Assembly (NCBI GenBank): GCA_035913415.1
Contig: JAMIIV010000052.1
Coordinates: 1-64,000, forward strand
Origin: UBA5070 sp035913415
GTDB taxonomy: Bacteria; Fibrobacterota; Fibrobacteria; UBA5070
DNA length: 64,000 nt
Reading direction: 5' to 3'
Positions within the stretch are counted from its first letter, which is position 1. Each line of letters begins with the position of its first letter. The position numbers and the translations under genes were made by a program. Shown here in pieces: positions 30,550-41,284 of the stretch. The notes beneath the pieces were generated by a model. It saw only the letters and a program-made list of their open reading frames with translations. It had not been told where the DNA came from and ran no database searches.

Positions 30550-30930
30550 ATGACCATGGAACATCCGCTCAAGGGCTGCAGCATCCTACTGGTCGAAGAC
30601 GATCCCGGCGTCCTCGAACTGGTGCATCTGGTCTTGACCGAGGCAGGAGCCGAAGTCGTGGCGGTCGCCGAGCCAGATGCGGCGTCCGCGCTCAATCCGT
30701 TTCCCAAGATCGACATCCTGGTCACCGATGTGGTCCTTCCGGGACGCAGCGGCTTCCAGTTGGCCGAAGAAGTGGTGGGGCGGCGCAAGAACGTGCGCGT
30801 CCTGTTCATGTCCGGCTACGGAGACCCTGAAATCGGTGCCCGCGAGCTGCCGGTCCCGTTCGATTCCGCCCTCAAGCCGTTCCTGCCCGAAGACCTGGTC
30901 GCCAAGATCTTCGCCCTGGCCCGGCGCTGA
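30550..30930 (+). CDS. single-domain response regulator (receiver)
   Basis: A 126-residue CheY-like receiver. ILLVEDDPGVLELV gives the acidic pocket, ILVTDVVLPGRSG the phospho-acceptor Asp, LFMSGYGDPE the conserved Ser/Thr position, and SALKPF the conserved Lys. There is no output domain, so it must act through protein contacts or a phosphorelay. The PAS kinase at 9776, also of the class that pairs with such receivers, is a possible but unproven partner. A hairpin terminator follows seven bases after the stop. Confidence 0.88.
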   Translation: MTMEHPLKGCSILLVEDDPGVLELVHLVLTEAGAEVVAVAEPDAASALNPFPKIDILVTDVVLPGRSGFQLAEEVVGRRKNVRVLFMSGYGDPEIGARELPVPFDSALKPFLPEDLVAKIFALARR

Positions 30931-30936
30931 CGCTCC

Positions 30937-30960
30937 GCCTCCCGTTTCGAGGGAGGCTTT
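30937..30960 (+). terminator. hairpin terminator after receiver gene
   Basis: GCCTCCC (30937-30943) pairs with GGGAGGC (30951-30957) and is followed by only three T. The T-run overlaps the candidate pgm -35, so termination may be partial. Confidence 0.6.
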
Positions 30961-30986
30961 GGGGATTGCGGACCGGGAGGTACATT
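30959..30986 (+). promoter_or_regulatory. candidate promoter of pgm
   Basis: TTGGGG (30959-30964), a 16-bp spacer and TACATT (30981-30986), 35 bases before the pgm ATG. Unlike the leaderless cases, a GGGAG Shine-Dalgarno sequence follows. Confidence 0.45.
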
Positions 30987-31020
30987 TTCCCGCCTTCACA
31001 CGAAGTCCGGGAGATCCAAC

Positions 31021-32660
<1,640 letters not shown>

Positions 32661-32664
<4 letters not shown>

Positions 32665-33341
32665 CCGCCCCGGAGCGGCGGGTGGTCCTGTTCGACTTCG
32701 ACGGGACCCTCGCCGACACCTTTCCGCGCGTGCAGCGGATGATGCCCCGCCTGGCGCGCGAGCTGCATTTCCGCGATCCCGGTGTGGACGGAATCCGTCA
32801 AATGCGGAGTCTGCCCATGCGACAGGTCCTGTCCGGCTTGGGGATTTCCTGGTGGAAGGTTCCGCTGGTGCTGTGGCGCGCGCGGTGGCTTCTGGAGCGC
32901 GATCCCGAGCCGGTGCGGTTGTTCCCGGGGGTGGCGCCGCTGCTGGGGGCTTTGGACGAGGCCGGTCTCGAGTGGGGGATCCTCACCAGCAACGGGGCTC
33001 CCTTGGTGCGCTCCGTCCTGCGCCGGGAGGGGGCACCCGAGCCCGGATGGCTGGAAGCGGGATTGGGGCTGTGGGGCAAGACCGGGGCGCTGCGAAACAT
33101 GGCCCGGCACCTGGGGGTGCTGCCCGAGCACATGGTGCTGGTCTCCGACGAGACGCGCGATGCCGAGGCCGCTTTGGCCGCTGGAGTCCCCATGGTGGGC
33201 GTGGCGTGGGGGTACGGGGCGTGCGAGGCCCTGGACAAGGCGGGAACCGAAATTGTCTTCCCCGACGTGGAATCCCTGCGGAAATGGCTCCTGGAGGATA
33301 CTAGGACGGAAAACGCCAGCCCGGAAGGCTTCGGGGTCTGA
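32661..33341 (+). CDS. HAD-superfamily phosphatase
   Basis: A 226-residue HAD hydrolase of the phosphoglycolate phosphatase type. Motif I is FDFDGTLADTF, motif II ILTSNG, motif III is around LWGKTGAL, and motif IV VSDETRDAEAA. A small helical cap lies between motifs I and II. It starts at GTG 32661 inside the pgm stop (GTGA). The coupling with pgm suggests a role in sugar-phosphate metabolism or repair, but the substrate cannot be read. Confidence 0.87.
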
Positions 33342-33444
33342 CGGATCGGCCGCCGACCAGCTAGTTTGAGATGTGCGAGGACGCCGCGACCCTCGCCACA
33401 CCCGGAGTTGCGGCAGGAGTTCCCCCTTCACCCGAGGTAGAACC

Positions 33445-34212
33445 GTGAAAGCTGCCGTGCTCCTTTCCGGCTGCGGTCTCTACGATGGATCCGAGATCCA
33501 CGAGTCCGTCCTGGCCATCCTGCATCTCACCCGCGCCGGGTTCGATGTGTCCTGCTTCGCCCCGATGATGGAGCAGCACCACGTCGTGGACCATCGCACC
33601 GGCGACGTCGTCTCCGAATTCCGCAACGTGCTGGTGGAATCCGCCCGGATCGCGCGGGGACGCATCTCGCCCCTGACGGACCTGCGGGAATCGGAATTCG
33701 ACTGCCTGGTCCTGCCCGGTGGGTTTGGCGTGGCCAAGAACCTCACCAAGTGGGCTTTCCTGGGAGCCTCGGGCGGCATCTACCCGGCGGTGCGCGACGC
33801 CGTGCGCGCGTTCGTGGAAAGTCGCCGCCCCGTCCTGGCCTCGTCGATGGGCGCGACCACCGTGGCCAAGGCCATCCAATTGTTGGACCTGTCTCCGCGG
33901 CTGACGGTCGGCAATGTCGAGTCGCCTTCCCCCCACAACGTGGTTGAACTGGTGGCCGCCCTGGAATCCACCGGGGCCCGACACGTGACCTGTGCCGCCG
34001 ACCAGCCCTGCATCGACGAGGACAATCGGATTGTCACGGTGCCTTGTTATCTGCTCGAGACGGACATCCTGTCGGTGGATCGGGGCCTTGCGGCCGGTGT
34101 CGAGGCGGTCCTGCGATTGTCGGACGCCGCCGCCGTGAGTCGGATCACCGCCGTCGAGCATGAGGAAACCCCCGAATCCAGCGAGGTCGGGACCGCCTTC
34201 GGGATCGACTGA
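33445..34212 (+). CDS. ElbB-like DJ-1/PfpI protein lacking the usual Cys
   Basis: A 255-residue DJ-1/PfpI-fold protein, clearly related to E. coli ElbB: VLLSGCGLYDGSEIHESVL, CFAPMMEQHHVVDHRTGD, RNVLVESARIARG, LVLPGGFGVAKNL and EDNRIVTVPCYLL. The segment that in E. coli ElbB reads GFMCIAP is ASSMGAT here, so the nucleophile-elbow Cys is replaced by Ser (S134). Glyoxalase activity reported for ElbB may therefore be lost. It starts at GTG 33445 after GAGGT. The C-terminal 30 residues are an extension. Confidence 0.85.
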   Translation: MKAAVLLSGCGLYDGSEIHESVLAILHLTRAGFDVSCFAPMMEQHHVVDHRTGDVVSEFRNVLVESARIARGRISPLTDLRESEFDCLVLPGGFGVAKNLTKWAFLGASGGIYPAVRDAVRAFVESRRPVLASSMGATTVAKAIQLLDLSPRLTVGNVESPSPHNVVELVAALESTGARHVTCAADQPCIDEDNRIVTVPCYLLETDILSVDRGLAAGVEAVLRLSDAAAVSRITAVEHEETPESSEVGTAFGID

Positions 34213-34227
34213 ACCCCGGTCGACGGA

Positions 34228-35169
34228 TCAGAGGCGTCGGACCCCACACGTGGTGCGCATCACCTCTCCCGGGCGCAACACCACCAGCCCCATGCCGTTC
34301 TGGAAGGCGTTGCCGGCGCAGGTCATCGGCTCGATGGCCAGGCAGTGGCGCCGGGGGTGGGTGAAGACCTGGACGTACGCGTAGCGGGCCGCGCCGGTTT
34401 CCTGCCAAACCTCGAGCCCATCGCCGGATACGGGTTCGACCAGGGTGGTGGCGACCCTTCCGGAAGTGGCGGCGATTTCGATGCAATCGTTCAGGAAGTC
34501 GGGACCGATCCGTTCGGGAGTGGCGAAACGCTCCCAGGTCGACTTCGATCCGTCCGGCACGGCGCGTGGAGACATGCCCAGGCGCTGGCCTGCGGGCAGT
34601 TGCAGGACGCATTCCCGAACGTCCTTGCCCAGGGTGAAATAGGGATGCCAGCCGTGTCCGACGGGGGCATCCGACAGACCCCGGTTTTCCAGTTCCACGT
34701 GCATGCGGAAGGCGCCTTGTTCCAGATGAAGCTCGACACGCATGTGCAGGGGCCAGGGGTATCCCTGCCAACCGCTCCCTTGCAGTTCCAGGGCGAGAAA
34801 GCCCTGCCGCGAGGCGCGGGGGTCGACTTCGAACGACTCGTGCATCACGGTGCCATGCATGGCGTGGCCACCCTGCGAGCGAAAGCTCTTGTGGGGGTGG
34901 TACTCGTTGCCCTGGAAGGTGTAGACGGCGTCCTGGATCCGGTTGGGCCAGGGTGCCAGGTGTGCTCCTTTGGCCCAGCGCTGGCGCGCGACCTCGATGT
35001 CGGTGCGCATGGGGTACAGGACTCCCCGGACCGTGCCGTCGCGGCCCGGCAGTTCGATCTGGTGGATGGTCGCCCCGCGGGTGGGCAGGACCTCCACGGC
35101 GGCTCCGGTGGCCGAATCGTGGAGACGCAGGACGGGGTGGGAGCCGATTTGGCGTTGGGAGATGTGCAT
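34228..35169 (-). CDS. aldose 1-epimerase (galactose mutarotase-like)
   Basis: A 313-residue mutarotase-fold protein. AHLAPWPNRIQDAVYTFQG matches the conserved NRI sugar-contact strand, HGTVMHESF and GHGWHPYFTLG hold the two histidines, and LAIEPMTCAGNAF carries the catalytic Glu. It would interconvert alpha and beta anomers of an aldose in the cytoplasm. The start ATG 35169 was chosen because residues upstream show no homology and no Shine-Dalgarno sequence. It converges on the ElbB-like gene (15-bp gap) and is divergent from the CotH cluster. Confidence 0.9.
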   Translation of the reverse strand: MHISQRQIGSHPVLRLHDSATGAAVEVLPTRGATIHQIELPGRDGTVRGVLYPMRTDIEVARQRWAKGAHLAPWPNRIQDAVYTFQGNEYHPHKSFRSQGGHAMHGTVMHESFEVDPRASRQGFLALELQGSGWQGYPWPLHMRVELHLEQGAFRMHVELENRGLSDAPVGHGWHPYFTLGKDVRECVLQLPAGQRLGMSPRAVPDGSKSTWERFATPERIGPDFLNDCIEIAATSGRVATTLVEPVSGDGLEVWQETGAARYAYVQVFTHPRRHCLAIEPMTCAGNAFQNGMGLVVLRPGEVMRTTCGVRRL

Positions 35170-35299
35170 GGCTAGGCGGGAAGAATAACTGTCCGACCCC
35201 GCGGTCTCGGGGGGGCTGTGGCGGAGTGCTCCCATTCCAGGAGCGAAACCCGTCGCGGGTCGGCGGTGAGCCGGGGGAACCGGAGCGACATTCCCTCCC

Positions 35300-36853
35300 A
35301 TGAAACATGGATGCAACAGCTTGGAAACCTGGGGGATCGGCAATGCGAGAGGGCTCGTCGCCATCCTGGCGAGCTTGCTGGGGCTGGCCGCCGGGGTCGG
35401 GGCGCAGGGAATCGATTCCTCGGTCGTATTGTTCGACGATGGCGTCGTGCGTCGGTACAGAATCGATTTCTATCAGGAAAACTGGACGGAAACCCTTGCG
35501 GCCATGTGGGTGGCCGACAGCGGCTACCTGCCCGCACGCTTCTCGGACGGCACCGTCGTCCTGGACAGCGTGGGGGTGCGCTACAAGGGGAACTCGTCGT
35601 ACCTGCTGGCAGGCAACAATCCCAAGAAGCCGCTGAAGATCAAGTTCAACGAGTTCCGGGATCTCACCTACCACGGCATCAAGGTCCTCAACTTCTCGAA
35701 CGGCATCGGTGATCCGACCCTGATGCGCGAACACATCGGCTACGCGATCGCCCGCAAGTACCTCAGCGCACCCCGGTCGAACTACGCGCACATCTCGGTC
35801 GGAGACGTGGCGCTGGGGCTGTACACGCAGGTGGAACAAGCCGACAAGACCTTTCTGAAGCGGTGGTATCCAAACGCCAAGGGAACCCTGTTCAAGGCCG
35901 GAGACGATGGGGCGAGCCTGGGATGGATCGATGGCCAAGCGTCTTCCTACGCGGAGTCCGGCGCCTACGAACTCAAGACCAACGAGACCAGCGAGGACTG
36001 GAGCGGATTCCTCACCTTCGTCGATTTCCTGAACAACTCCACCGACGAACGTTTCTGCGCCGATCGGTCGACGTATTTCGACGACGACAACGTGGCCAAG
36101 TTCCTGGCATTCAACACGGTGCTCTCGCACTTCGACTCCTACAACGGTTCGGGGCGGAACTGGTACATGTACCAGCCCGACACCTCCACGTCGTTCATGT
36201 CGATGATCCCCTGGGACCTCAATCTGTCGTTCGGGGCCTACGGTGGCGCCTCCGGCGCCGTGAACATCGGCATCGACACCACCCAGGCTCCGATCGCCAG
36301 CAGGCCGTTGTACCGGAGGTTCCTCGCCTGTGCCACCACCCGCGACACCTACCATCGTTGGCTTCGCGAGATGTCCATCACCACCGCCAGCGCCGACTCC
36401 GTCGCGGCGGCGGTGGTGCGGGATTCGGCGCTGATCGCCTCGTACGTGGCCGCCGATTCCAACAAGTTCTACACGACCACAGCCTGGAAGACGAATCTGC
36501 GCGCCAACTACCGGGGTTCGGAGGGGTTGATCCTCGGCCTGGTTTCCTTCGCGCAGGCCCGCAACGCGGCGATCGCCTCGCAGTTGGGGCAGATCATCGC
36601 CGTCCAGCCGGGTGGTCAGGCCCGTCGCTGGAAAATGGTCCGAGAGGGCGAACAATGGCAGGTGACGGGACTGGAGTCCCTGGGGGCCGGCAAGGTGAGC
36701 TGGTCGTCCGTCGACGGCCGGAACCATGGCTCCCTCGAATTCCAGGATGGCGCCAGCGGCACGATTCTGGCGCTCCCCTCCGGACTCGTGGCCGTATCGG
36801 TCCGCTCCCGCCTGGGGTCGCAGTCCGTCCTTCTCCACAACCGCAGAAAGTGA
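35300..36853 (+). CDS. secreted CotH-kinase-like protein 1
   Basis: A 517-residue exported protein. After a signal peptide ending near GVGAQG, residues 60-410 match the CotH fold: GVRYKGNSSYLLAGNNPKKPLKIKF (nucleotide-loop Lys region), GIKVLNFSNG, ALGLYTQVEQADKTFL, the Asp/Asn-rich HFDSYNGSGRNWYMYQ and MIPWDLNLSFG. CotH proteins are atypical protein kinases that act outside the cytoplasm. The last 70 residues (VTGLESLGAGKVSW...SVLLHNRRK) look like a small beta-sandwich sorting domain, also seen in the next gene. It opens the 11-kb cluster. No clear Shine-Dalgarno sequence precedes ATG 35300. Confidence 0.8.
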   Translation: MKHGCNSLETWGIGNARGLVAILASLLGLAAGVGAQGIDSSVVLFDDGVVRRYRIDFYQENWTETLAAMWVADSGYLPARFSDGTVVLDSVGVRYKGNSSYLLAGNNPKKPLKIKFNEFRDLTYHGIKVLNFSNGIGDPTLMREHIGYAIARKYLSAPRSNYAHISVGDVALGLYTQVEQADKTFLKRWYPNAKGTLFKAGDDGASLGWIDGQASSYAESGAYELKTNETSEDWSGFLTFVDFLNNSTDERFCADRSTYFDDDNVAKFLAFNTVLSHFDSYNGSGRNWYMYQPDTSTSFMSMIPWDLNLSFGAYGGASGAVNIGIDTTQAPIASRPLYRRFLACATTRDTYHRWLREMSITTASADSVAAAVVRDSALIASYVAADSNKFYTTTAWKTNLRANYRGSEGLILGLVSFAQARNAAIASQLGQIIAVQPGGQARRWKMVREGEQWQVTGLESLGAGKVSWSSVDGRNHGSLEFQDGASGTILALPSGLVAVSVRSRLGSQSVLLHNRRK

Positions 36854-36859
36854 CCACCC

Positions 36860-38284
36860 ATGAATCGTTCCCTTTTGTCGGCGCTTCTGCTCGCGGCTCC
36901 CGCGGCGCTTCTCGCCGAGACCACGCCGGGATTCATCCTGATTCCCGCCCAGAGCATGATGGGTGGCGGCACCAAGACCTCCACCCTGGTGGATGTCAAG
37001 GGCGCGACGGTCAAGACCTTCAATGTGACGGGATACAACTCGTACCTGCTCCCCAATGGCAACATCGTCGGGCAGACGGGTAGCGGGTCGGCGGCGGCGG
37101 TGGGCTACGGGGCTCTCGTGGAGCAGGCGGCGGGGAGCAGTACCCCCCTCCAGACCTGGACGGCCTCCGGAGGCAGCTTCCACCATGCCCACTGGATCAT
37201 GCCCAACGGGAATTGGCTGGGTACGTTCACCGTGAAGATCAACCCCAGGACGGCCCTCGCCTCGGCGGGGTACACGGGTGCCTTGACCTCGATCTGGGAC
37301 GAATGGATCCAGGAATGGAACCCGAAGACCAAGACGATCGTCTGGCAGTGGAAGGCCAGCGAGCACACGGCGGGCACCAACCACCCGCGCAAGTTCAACA
37401 ACAACAACTTCAAATCCCAGGATCCGCTGCATGTGAACTCCGTGGTGTACGACTCCGCCCGCGATCTGGTCGTGATGAGTTCGCACTACCTCAATGAAGT
37501 CCTGGTCATCGACCATTCCACGACCACCGCCGAAGCCGCCACCTCCAAGGGGGGGCGGTACGGCAAAGGGGGCGATCTGCTGTTCCGCTGGGGATCCAGC
37601 AAGAACTACGGAGGCCCTGGCGCCGCGATGTCCGACGTCGTGCACGGTGGTGGTGTGATCCAGGCGGGGCTTCCGGGTGCGGGGAATTTCTGCTTGTTCG
37701 GCAACAGCGACAATACGGTGAAACAATCCCGCTGGTACGAAGTCAAGGGTCAGGAAAGCGACACGGGTTGGGTCATCGGGACCAACGGCGAATTCGTGGC
37801 CGAACTGGTGTTCGACTACTACAACAGCTCGTACCAATCGACGGGCCACTACGGGTACGGCCAGAGGTTGGCCAACGGCAATACCCTCATCACGTATTCG
37901 GGATCGGCCAAGCTGGTGGAGATCGATGCGAAGAAGGTCGTGCAGAACGTGCTGAACGGGAACACGATCCGCGCCTACCACTACGCTCCCAACCACCCGG
38001 CGATCGTCGCTCTCGGGCTGGGCAGTGCGACGGGCCTCGAGCGCCCCGCGCCCCGGGCGCAAACCTTCGGTGCGACGCTTTCCGAAGGCATGCTTTCGGT
38101 GACGGGCCTGGGACACGATTCCCGGCTGCGGGTGGTCGACGCCCATGGACGCATTCGCTACGAGGGGCGTGTCGCCTCCGATCGGATTTCCGTCCCCACG
38201 GCATCGTGGGCCGAAGGCGCGTATCACGTGCAATCCTCGGTTGGCGGCACCCAGTCTTCCCGAACCATCGTCCTGACTCGATAG
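36860..38284 (+). CDS. exported arylsulfotransferase-like protein
   Basis: A 474-residue exported protein with signal peptide MNRSLLSALLLAAPAALLA. The body is a beta-propeller of the arylsulfotransferase (ASST) type: YNSYLLPNGNIVGQT, FHHAHWIMPNGNWLGTF, DPLHVNSVVYDSARDLVVMS, GDLLFRWG, VVHGGGVIQ and RLANGNTLITYSG. ASST enzymes move sulfate between phenolic donors and acceptors through a His; HAHW, DPLHVN and VVHGG hold the candidates. The last 70 residues form a sorting-domain-like beta-sandwich (LSVTGLGHDSRLRVVDAHGR). It starts six bases after the CotH-like gene, so the two are co-transcribed. A purely structural propeller is also possible. Confidence 0.75.
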   Translation: MNRSLLSALLLAAPAALLAETTPGFILIPAQSMMGGGTKTSTLVDVKGATVKTFNVTGYNSYLLPNGNIVGQTGSGSAAAVGYGALVEQAAGSSTPLQTWTASGGSFHHAHWIMPNGNWLGTFTVKINPRTALASAGYTGALTSIWDEWIQEWNPKTKTIVWQWKASEHTAGTNHPRKFNNNNFKSQDPLHVNSVVYDSARDLVVMSSHYLNEVLVIDHSTTTAEAATSKGGRYGKGGDLLFRWGSSKNYGGPGAAMSDVVHGGGVIQAGLPGAGNFCLFGNSDNTVKQSRWYEVKGQESDTGWVIGTNGEFVAELVFDYYNSSYQSTGHYGYGQRLANGNTLITYSGSAKLVEIDAKKVVQNVLNGNTIRAYHYAPNHPAIVALGLGSATGLERPAPRAQTFGATLSEGMLSVTGLGHDSRLRVVDAHGRIRYEGRVASDRISVPTASWAEGAYHVQSSVGGTQSSRTIVLTR

Positions 38285-38294
38285 AGGTTTTCCC

Positions 38295-39748
38295 ATGAAC
38301 ATCCTCTTCTGCTTCTGGCCGGGGGCGTCTCCGTGTATGCCGCGCCTTTTTCCTACCAAGGGAAGGTGCTCGACGAAGGGGGTGCCGGGGTCGCGGGTGT
38401 CAACGTCTCGCTGCAGGGTGTCGTGGGTGCGGCGACCACCGACGCCCAAGGGTCTTTCCAATTGACCGGTGACGACATCGACGTGTCGGTGGGGCGACGT
38501 GTGGGGGGCGCAGGCATCCGCGTGTCGTTTCTTTCGAACACGGTGGAATACGCCGACGCAGGCGATGGCGCCACCCTGGACGCCTACCGCACCGACGGGA
38601 CGGTTGTGGGTCTGGGCATTCCCTTCGTCGAGGGGCGGGCCTCCCTGCCGGCTCGCGCGGGCATGGCGTTGATCCTGCGCGTCAAACGCAACGGCGTGGT
38701 CGTTGCCGACCTCAAGGGTGCCGGAACCGGAGCGTTCCGCGCTCTGGCGACGACGGGGGTGCTGCGGTTTGAAAAGAGCGGATTCGCACCCGACACCCTG
38801 GGGGTGGACGCGCCGCAGAAAACCGGTCTGTCCAAGACCCTCGTCGCCTCCGATCCCTGGATTCCCACGTCCCTCCAGAAATCCGGCACGATGGTGCGGA
38901 TCGTGGCGGCCAAGAAGGTCTTCGCGATGGGAACCAACACGGTATGGGACGAATTCGACATCCCCGAGTCCCCGCGGCATGCGGTGGAATTCACCCGCGA
39001 TTTCTGGATGGATACGGTGGAGACAACCCAGGCTCTCTACGACAGCGTCATGAGAGGCGCCTATCCCGAGTACTCCGGCAGCATCGACTGGAGTGCCCAC
39101 TTCGGTCTGGGGCCCCGGTATCCTGCCTACGGCGCCACCGCCGGCGGAGCCATCCTCTACTGCAACGCCCGCAGCAAGGCCGAAGGGCTCGATACGGTCT
39201 ACACCTACACGGCGCGTGACGGAGCGTCTTCCCACGCCTCGCTGACGGGAGTGGTGGCCGATCCGACCAAGTCCGGATACCGCCTGCCGACCGAGGCCGA
39301 ATGGGAATACGCCGCCCGAGGAGGCTCCACCGGCGACTTCCCGTGGGGACAGATGAGTCTGGAGACGGCGGCGATCTCCGCCGCGCTGGACACCCATGCC
39401 GTCTGGCAAGGCAACGCGCTGGACCTCGGGGAGGATTCGCCCCAGTACGGCACGCACGTGGTCGCTTCCCGGCCCCCCAATGCGTACGGCCTGTACGACA
39501 TGCACGGCAATGTGGCGGAATGGTGCTGGGACGTGGTCAGTTACGAGGGTTACAAGGCCGGACGTGCCGTCGATCCGATGACCGCACCCGATGCCGCCAC
39601 GCCGACGGGCGACATGCAGGATCTGGTCAAACGCGGAGGACACTGGGCCAACTCGCCGAACTTCCTGCGCTCGTCCAATCGCACCTTCGAAGCGCGGGTC
39701 TATTTCTCCTACAACGAGGGATTCCGGACCGTGCGTCTGGCCAGGTAG
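38295..39748 (+). CDS. FGE/SUMF1-like exported protein, frameshifted after the start
   Basis: The body (from 38333) is an N-terminal carboxypeptidase-regulatory-like beta-sandwich (VLDEGGAGVAGVNVSLQG) and a C-terminal FGE-sulfatase/SUMF1 domain (YRLPTEAEWEYAARGG, NAYGLYDMHGNVAEWCWD, GFRTVRLAR). The only good start, ATG 38295, is one base out of frame: the DNA reads ATGAACATCC, and one extra A (ATGAAACATCC) would give MKHPLLLLAGGVSVYAAP, a perfect signal peptide. So this is either a one-base deletion, an assembly error or a switchable run. The FGE catalytic cysteines are absent (NFLRSSNR), so the domain is probably binding or structural. Confidence 0.7.
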
Positions 39749-39922
39749 TCGTGGGTGGTCTCTGGGGACGCCACGTCCCCGGATTCTGGACGAACCGGCC
39801 GGTGGAAAACCCGCCGAGGATGTAGGATGATGGACACCACTCCCATCGGGAAACGGGCCCTGACCTTCGACGGTGCGGGCCAATGCTGTTTTGTCCCCGA
39901 GCCATCGAAGAGGAACCAGGCA

Positions 39923-41281
39923 ATGACCCAGGCGAGGAACGTTCGATCCATCCGGTACACAGCCCTGTTGGCCGCGGCAAGTTTGTTCTGGAGTTGCGGA
40001 AGTTCCACCGATGTCGAGAAGGAGGAGGAGCCCGGGATCGTTCGGGGTCCGGAGTGGGTGGAGTCCACCCACGGCAACGTTCCCGCCGACACCCTGGCGG
40101 CCTTTCCCCAGGCCCGTCGACGCACGTTGGTCCTGTCGATGCCCGATACCGCCTGGACCGGAATGCTGGAGTCCATGCACCAGGCCTGCGGCAGCGGCAC
40201 GGCAATTTCCGTCAACTGCACGGGCGCGGGCCTGGATGCCTTCCCCGATGTCTCCGCCTGGCACGAAGGCGACCTGCTCGCCGACGGTCAGAGGTGGGCG
40301 AGCATCGGTTTCCGCCTGCGCTCCAACGGGGAGTTGGCCGACGCCTGGAAGGCGGGCACCCGCCGCTTCCCGTTCCGCATCACGATGGACAAGTGGGAAG
40401 ATCTCCGTCCGACCATCAAGAACCAGCGTTTCCACGGGTTCCAGAAATTGTCGCTGCTGAGCCTGGCCGACGACTCCACGCTGTTGCGCCACCATGCGGC
40501 TTCGACGCTCTACCGGGCGGCGGGAGTGCCTGTGTTGCGTGGAACGCTGGTCGATTTCCGCCTGGCCCACGGATCGGACACGATCGACATGGGTGTCTAC
40601 GCCCTGCGCGAGGCCGTCGACGAACCCTTCCTGGGACGCTGGTTCTCGGCCAAGACCGGCAACTGGTACGAGCCTTCGTCCATCCTGTCCAGTTATGTCG
40701 CCGCGGAATTCACCGAGGGGGACAACGACGGCACCCGCACCGACGTGCAGGTCTTCTTCGGCGCCCTGAACGACTCCCGCCGCACCACCGATCCCGCGGC
40801 CTGGCGCGCGAGCATGCGCAGCGCCTTCAATGTGGCGGGTTTCCTCAAGTGGCTGGCCGTGTCCACCGCCATGGTCGATCGCGGAAGTTACGGCTACAAG
40901 GCCGAGAACTACGGTCTGTACGCCGACCAGGGGAAACTCCACTGGGTGGCATTGAACGCCGACGAGACCTTCCCCACGGGCAACGGCATCTACCGCGACG
41001 TCTGGCACACCGATGCGGCCACCAGTTGGCCCCTGATCAACAAGGTGCTGGCCGATTCCGCGTTCTGCGCCGAATACGTCGCCAACACCAGGAGTCTGGT
41101 GGCCTCCACCGGGCCGCTCGCTCCGTCGAATCTCGAAGCCAGCCTTCGTGTTTCCGGCCAGATCCTGACGGGTCTGCCCGACGCCGAGGCTCGAATCCAG
41201 CGCCTGCTGGGTTTCGTGCAGGCACGGGCGGGGGTCGTCGACTCCTCCTTGTCGGCCCATCCCTGCCCCTGGAAGGGCTGA
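39923..41281 (+). CDS. CotH-like lipoprotein 2
   Basis: A 452-residue predicted lipoprotein: ALLAAASLFWSC ends in a lipobox. The domain follows the CotH layout (IGFRLRSNGELADAW, RRFPFRITMDKW, FQKLSLLSLADDSTLLRHH, DMGVYALREAVDEPFLGRWF, KAENYGLYADQGKLHWVALN), but the PWDxD motif of CotH protein 1 is replaced by LNADETF, so kinase activity is uncertain. It starts at ATG 39923 after GAGGAACCAGG. The DUF4956 gene begins three bases after its stop, making this the first gene of a six-gene coupled operon. Confidence 0.78.
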   Translation: MTQARNVRSIRYTALLAAASLFWSCGSSTDVEKEEEPGIVRGPEWVESTHGNVPADTLAAFPQARRRTLVLSMPDTAWTGMLESMHQACGSGTAISVNCTGAGLDAFPDVSAWHEGDLLADGQRWASIGFRLRSNGELADAWKAGTRRFPFRITMDKWEDLRPTIKNQRFHGFQKLSLLSLADDSTLLRHHAASTLYRAAGVPVLRGTLVDFRLAHGSDTIDMGVYALREAVDEPFLGRWFSAKTGNWYEPSSILSSYVAAEFTEGDNDGTRTDVQVFFGALNDSRRTTDPAAWRASMRSAFNVAGFLKWLAVSTAMVDRGSYGYKAENYGLYADQGKLHWVALNADETFPTGNGIYRDVWHTDAATSWPLINKVLADSAFCAEYVANTRSLVASTGPLAPSNLEASLRVSGQILTGLPDAEARIQRLLGFVQARAGVVDSSLSAHPCPWKG

Positions 41282-41284
41282 GCG

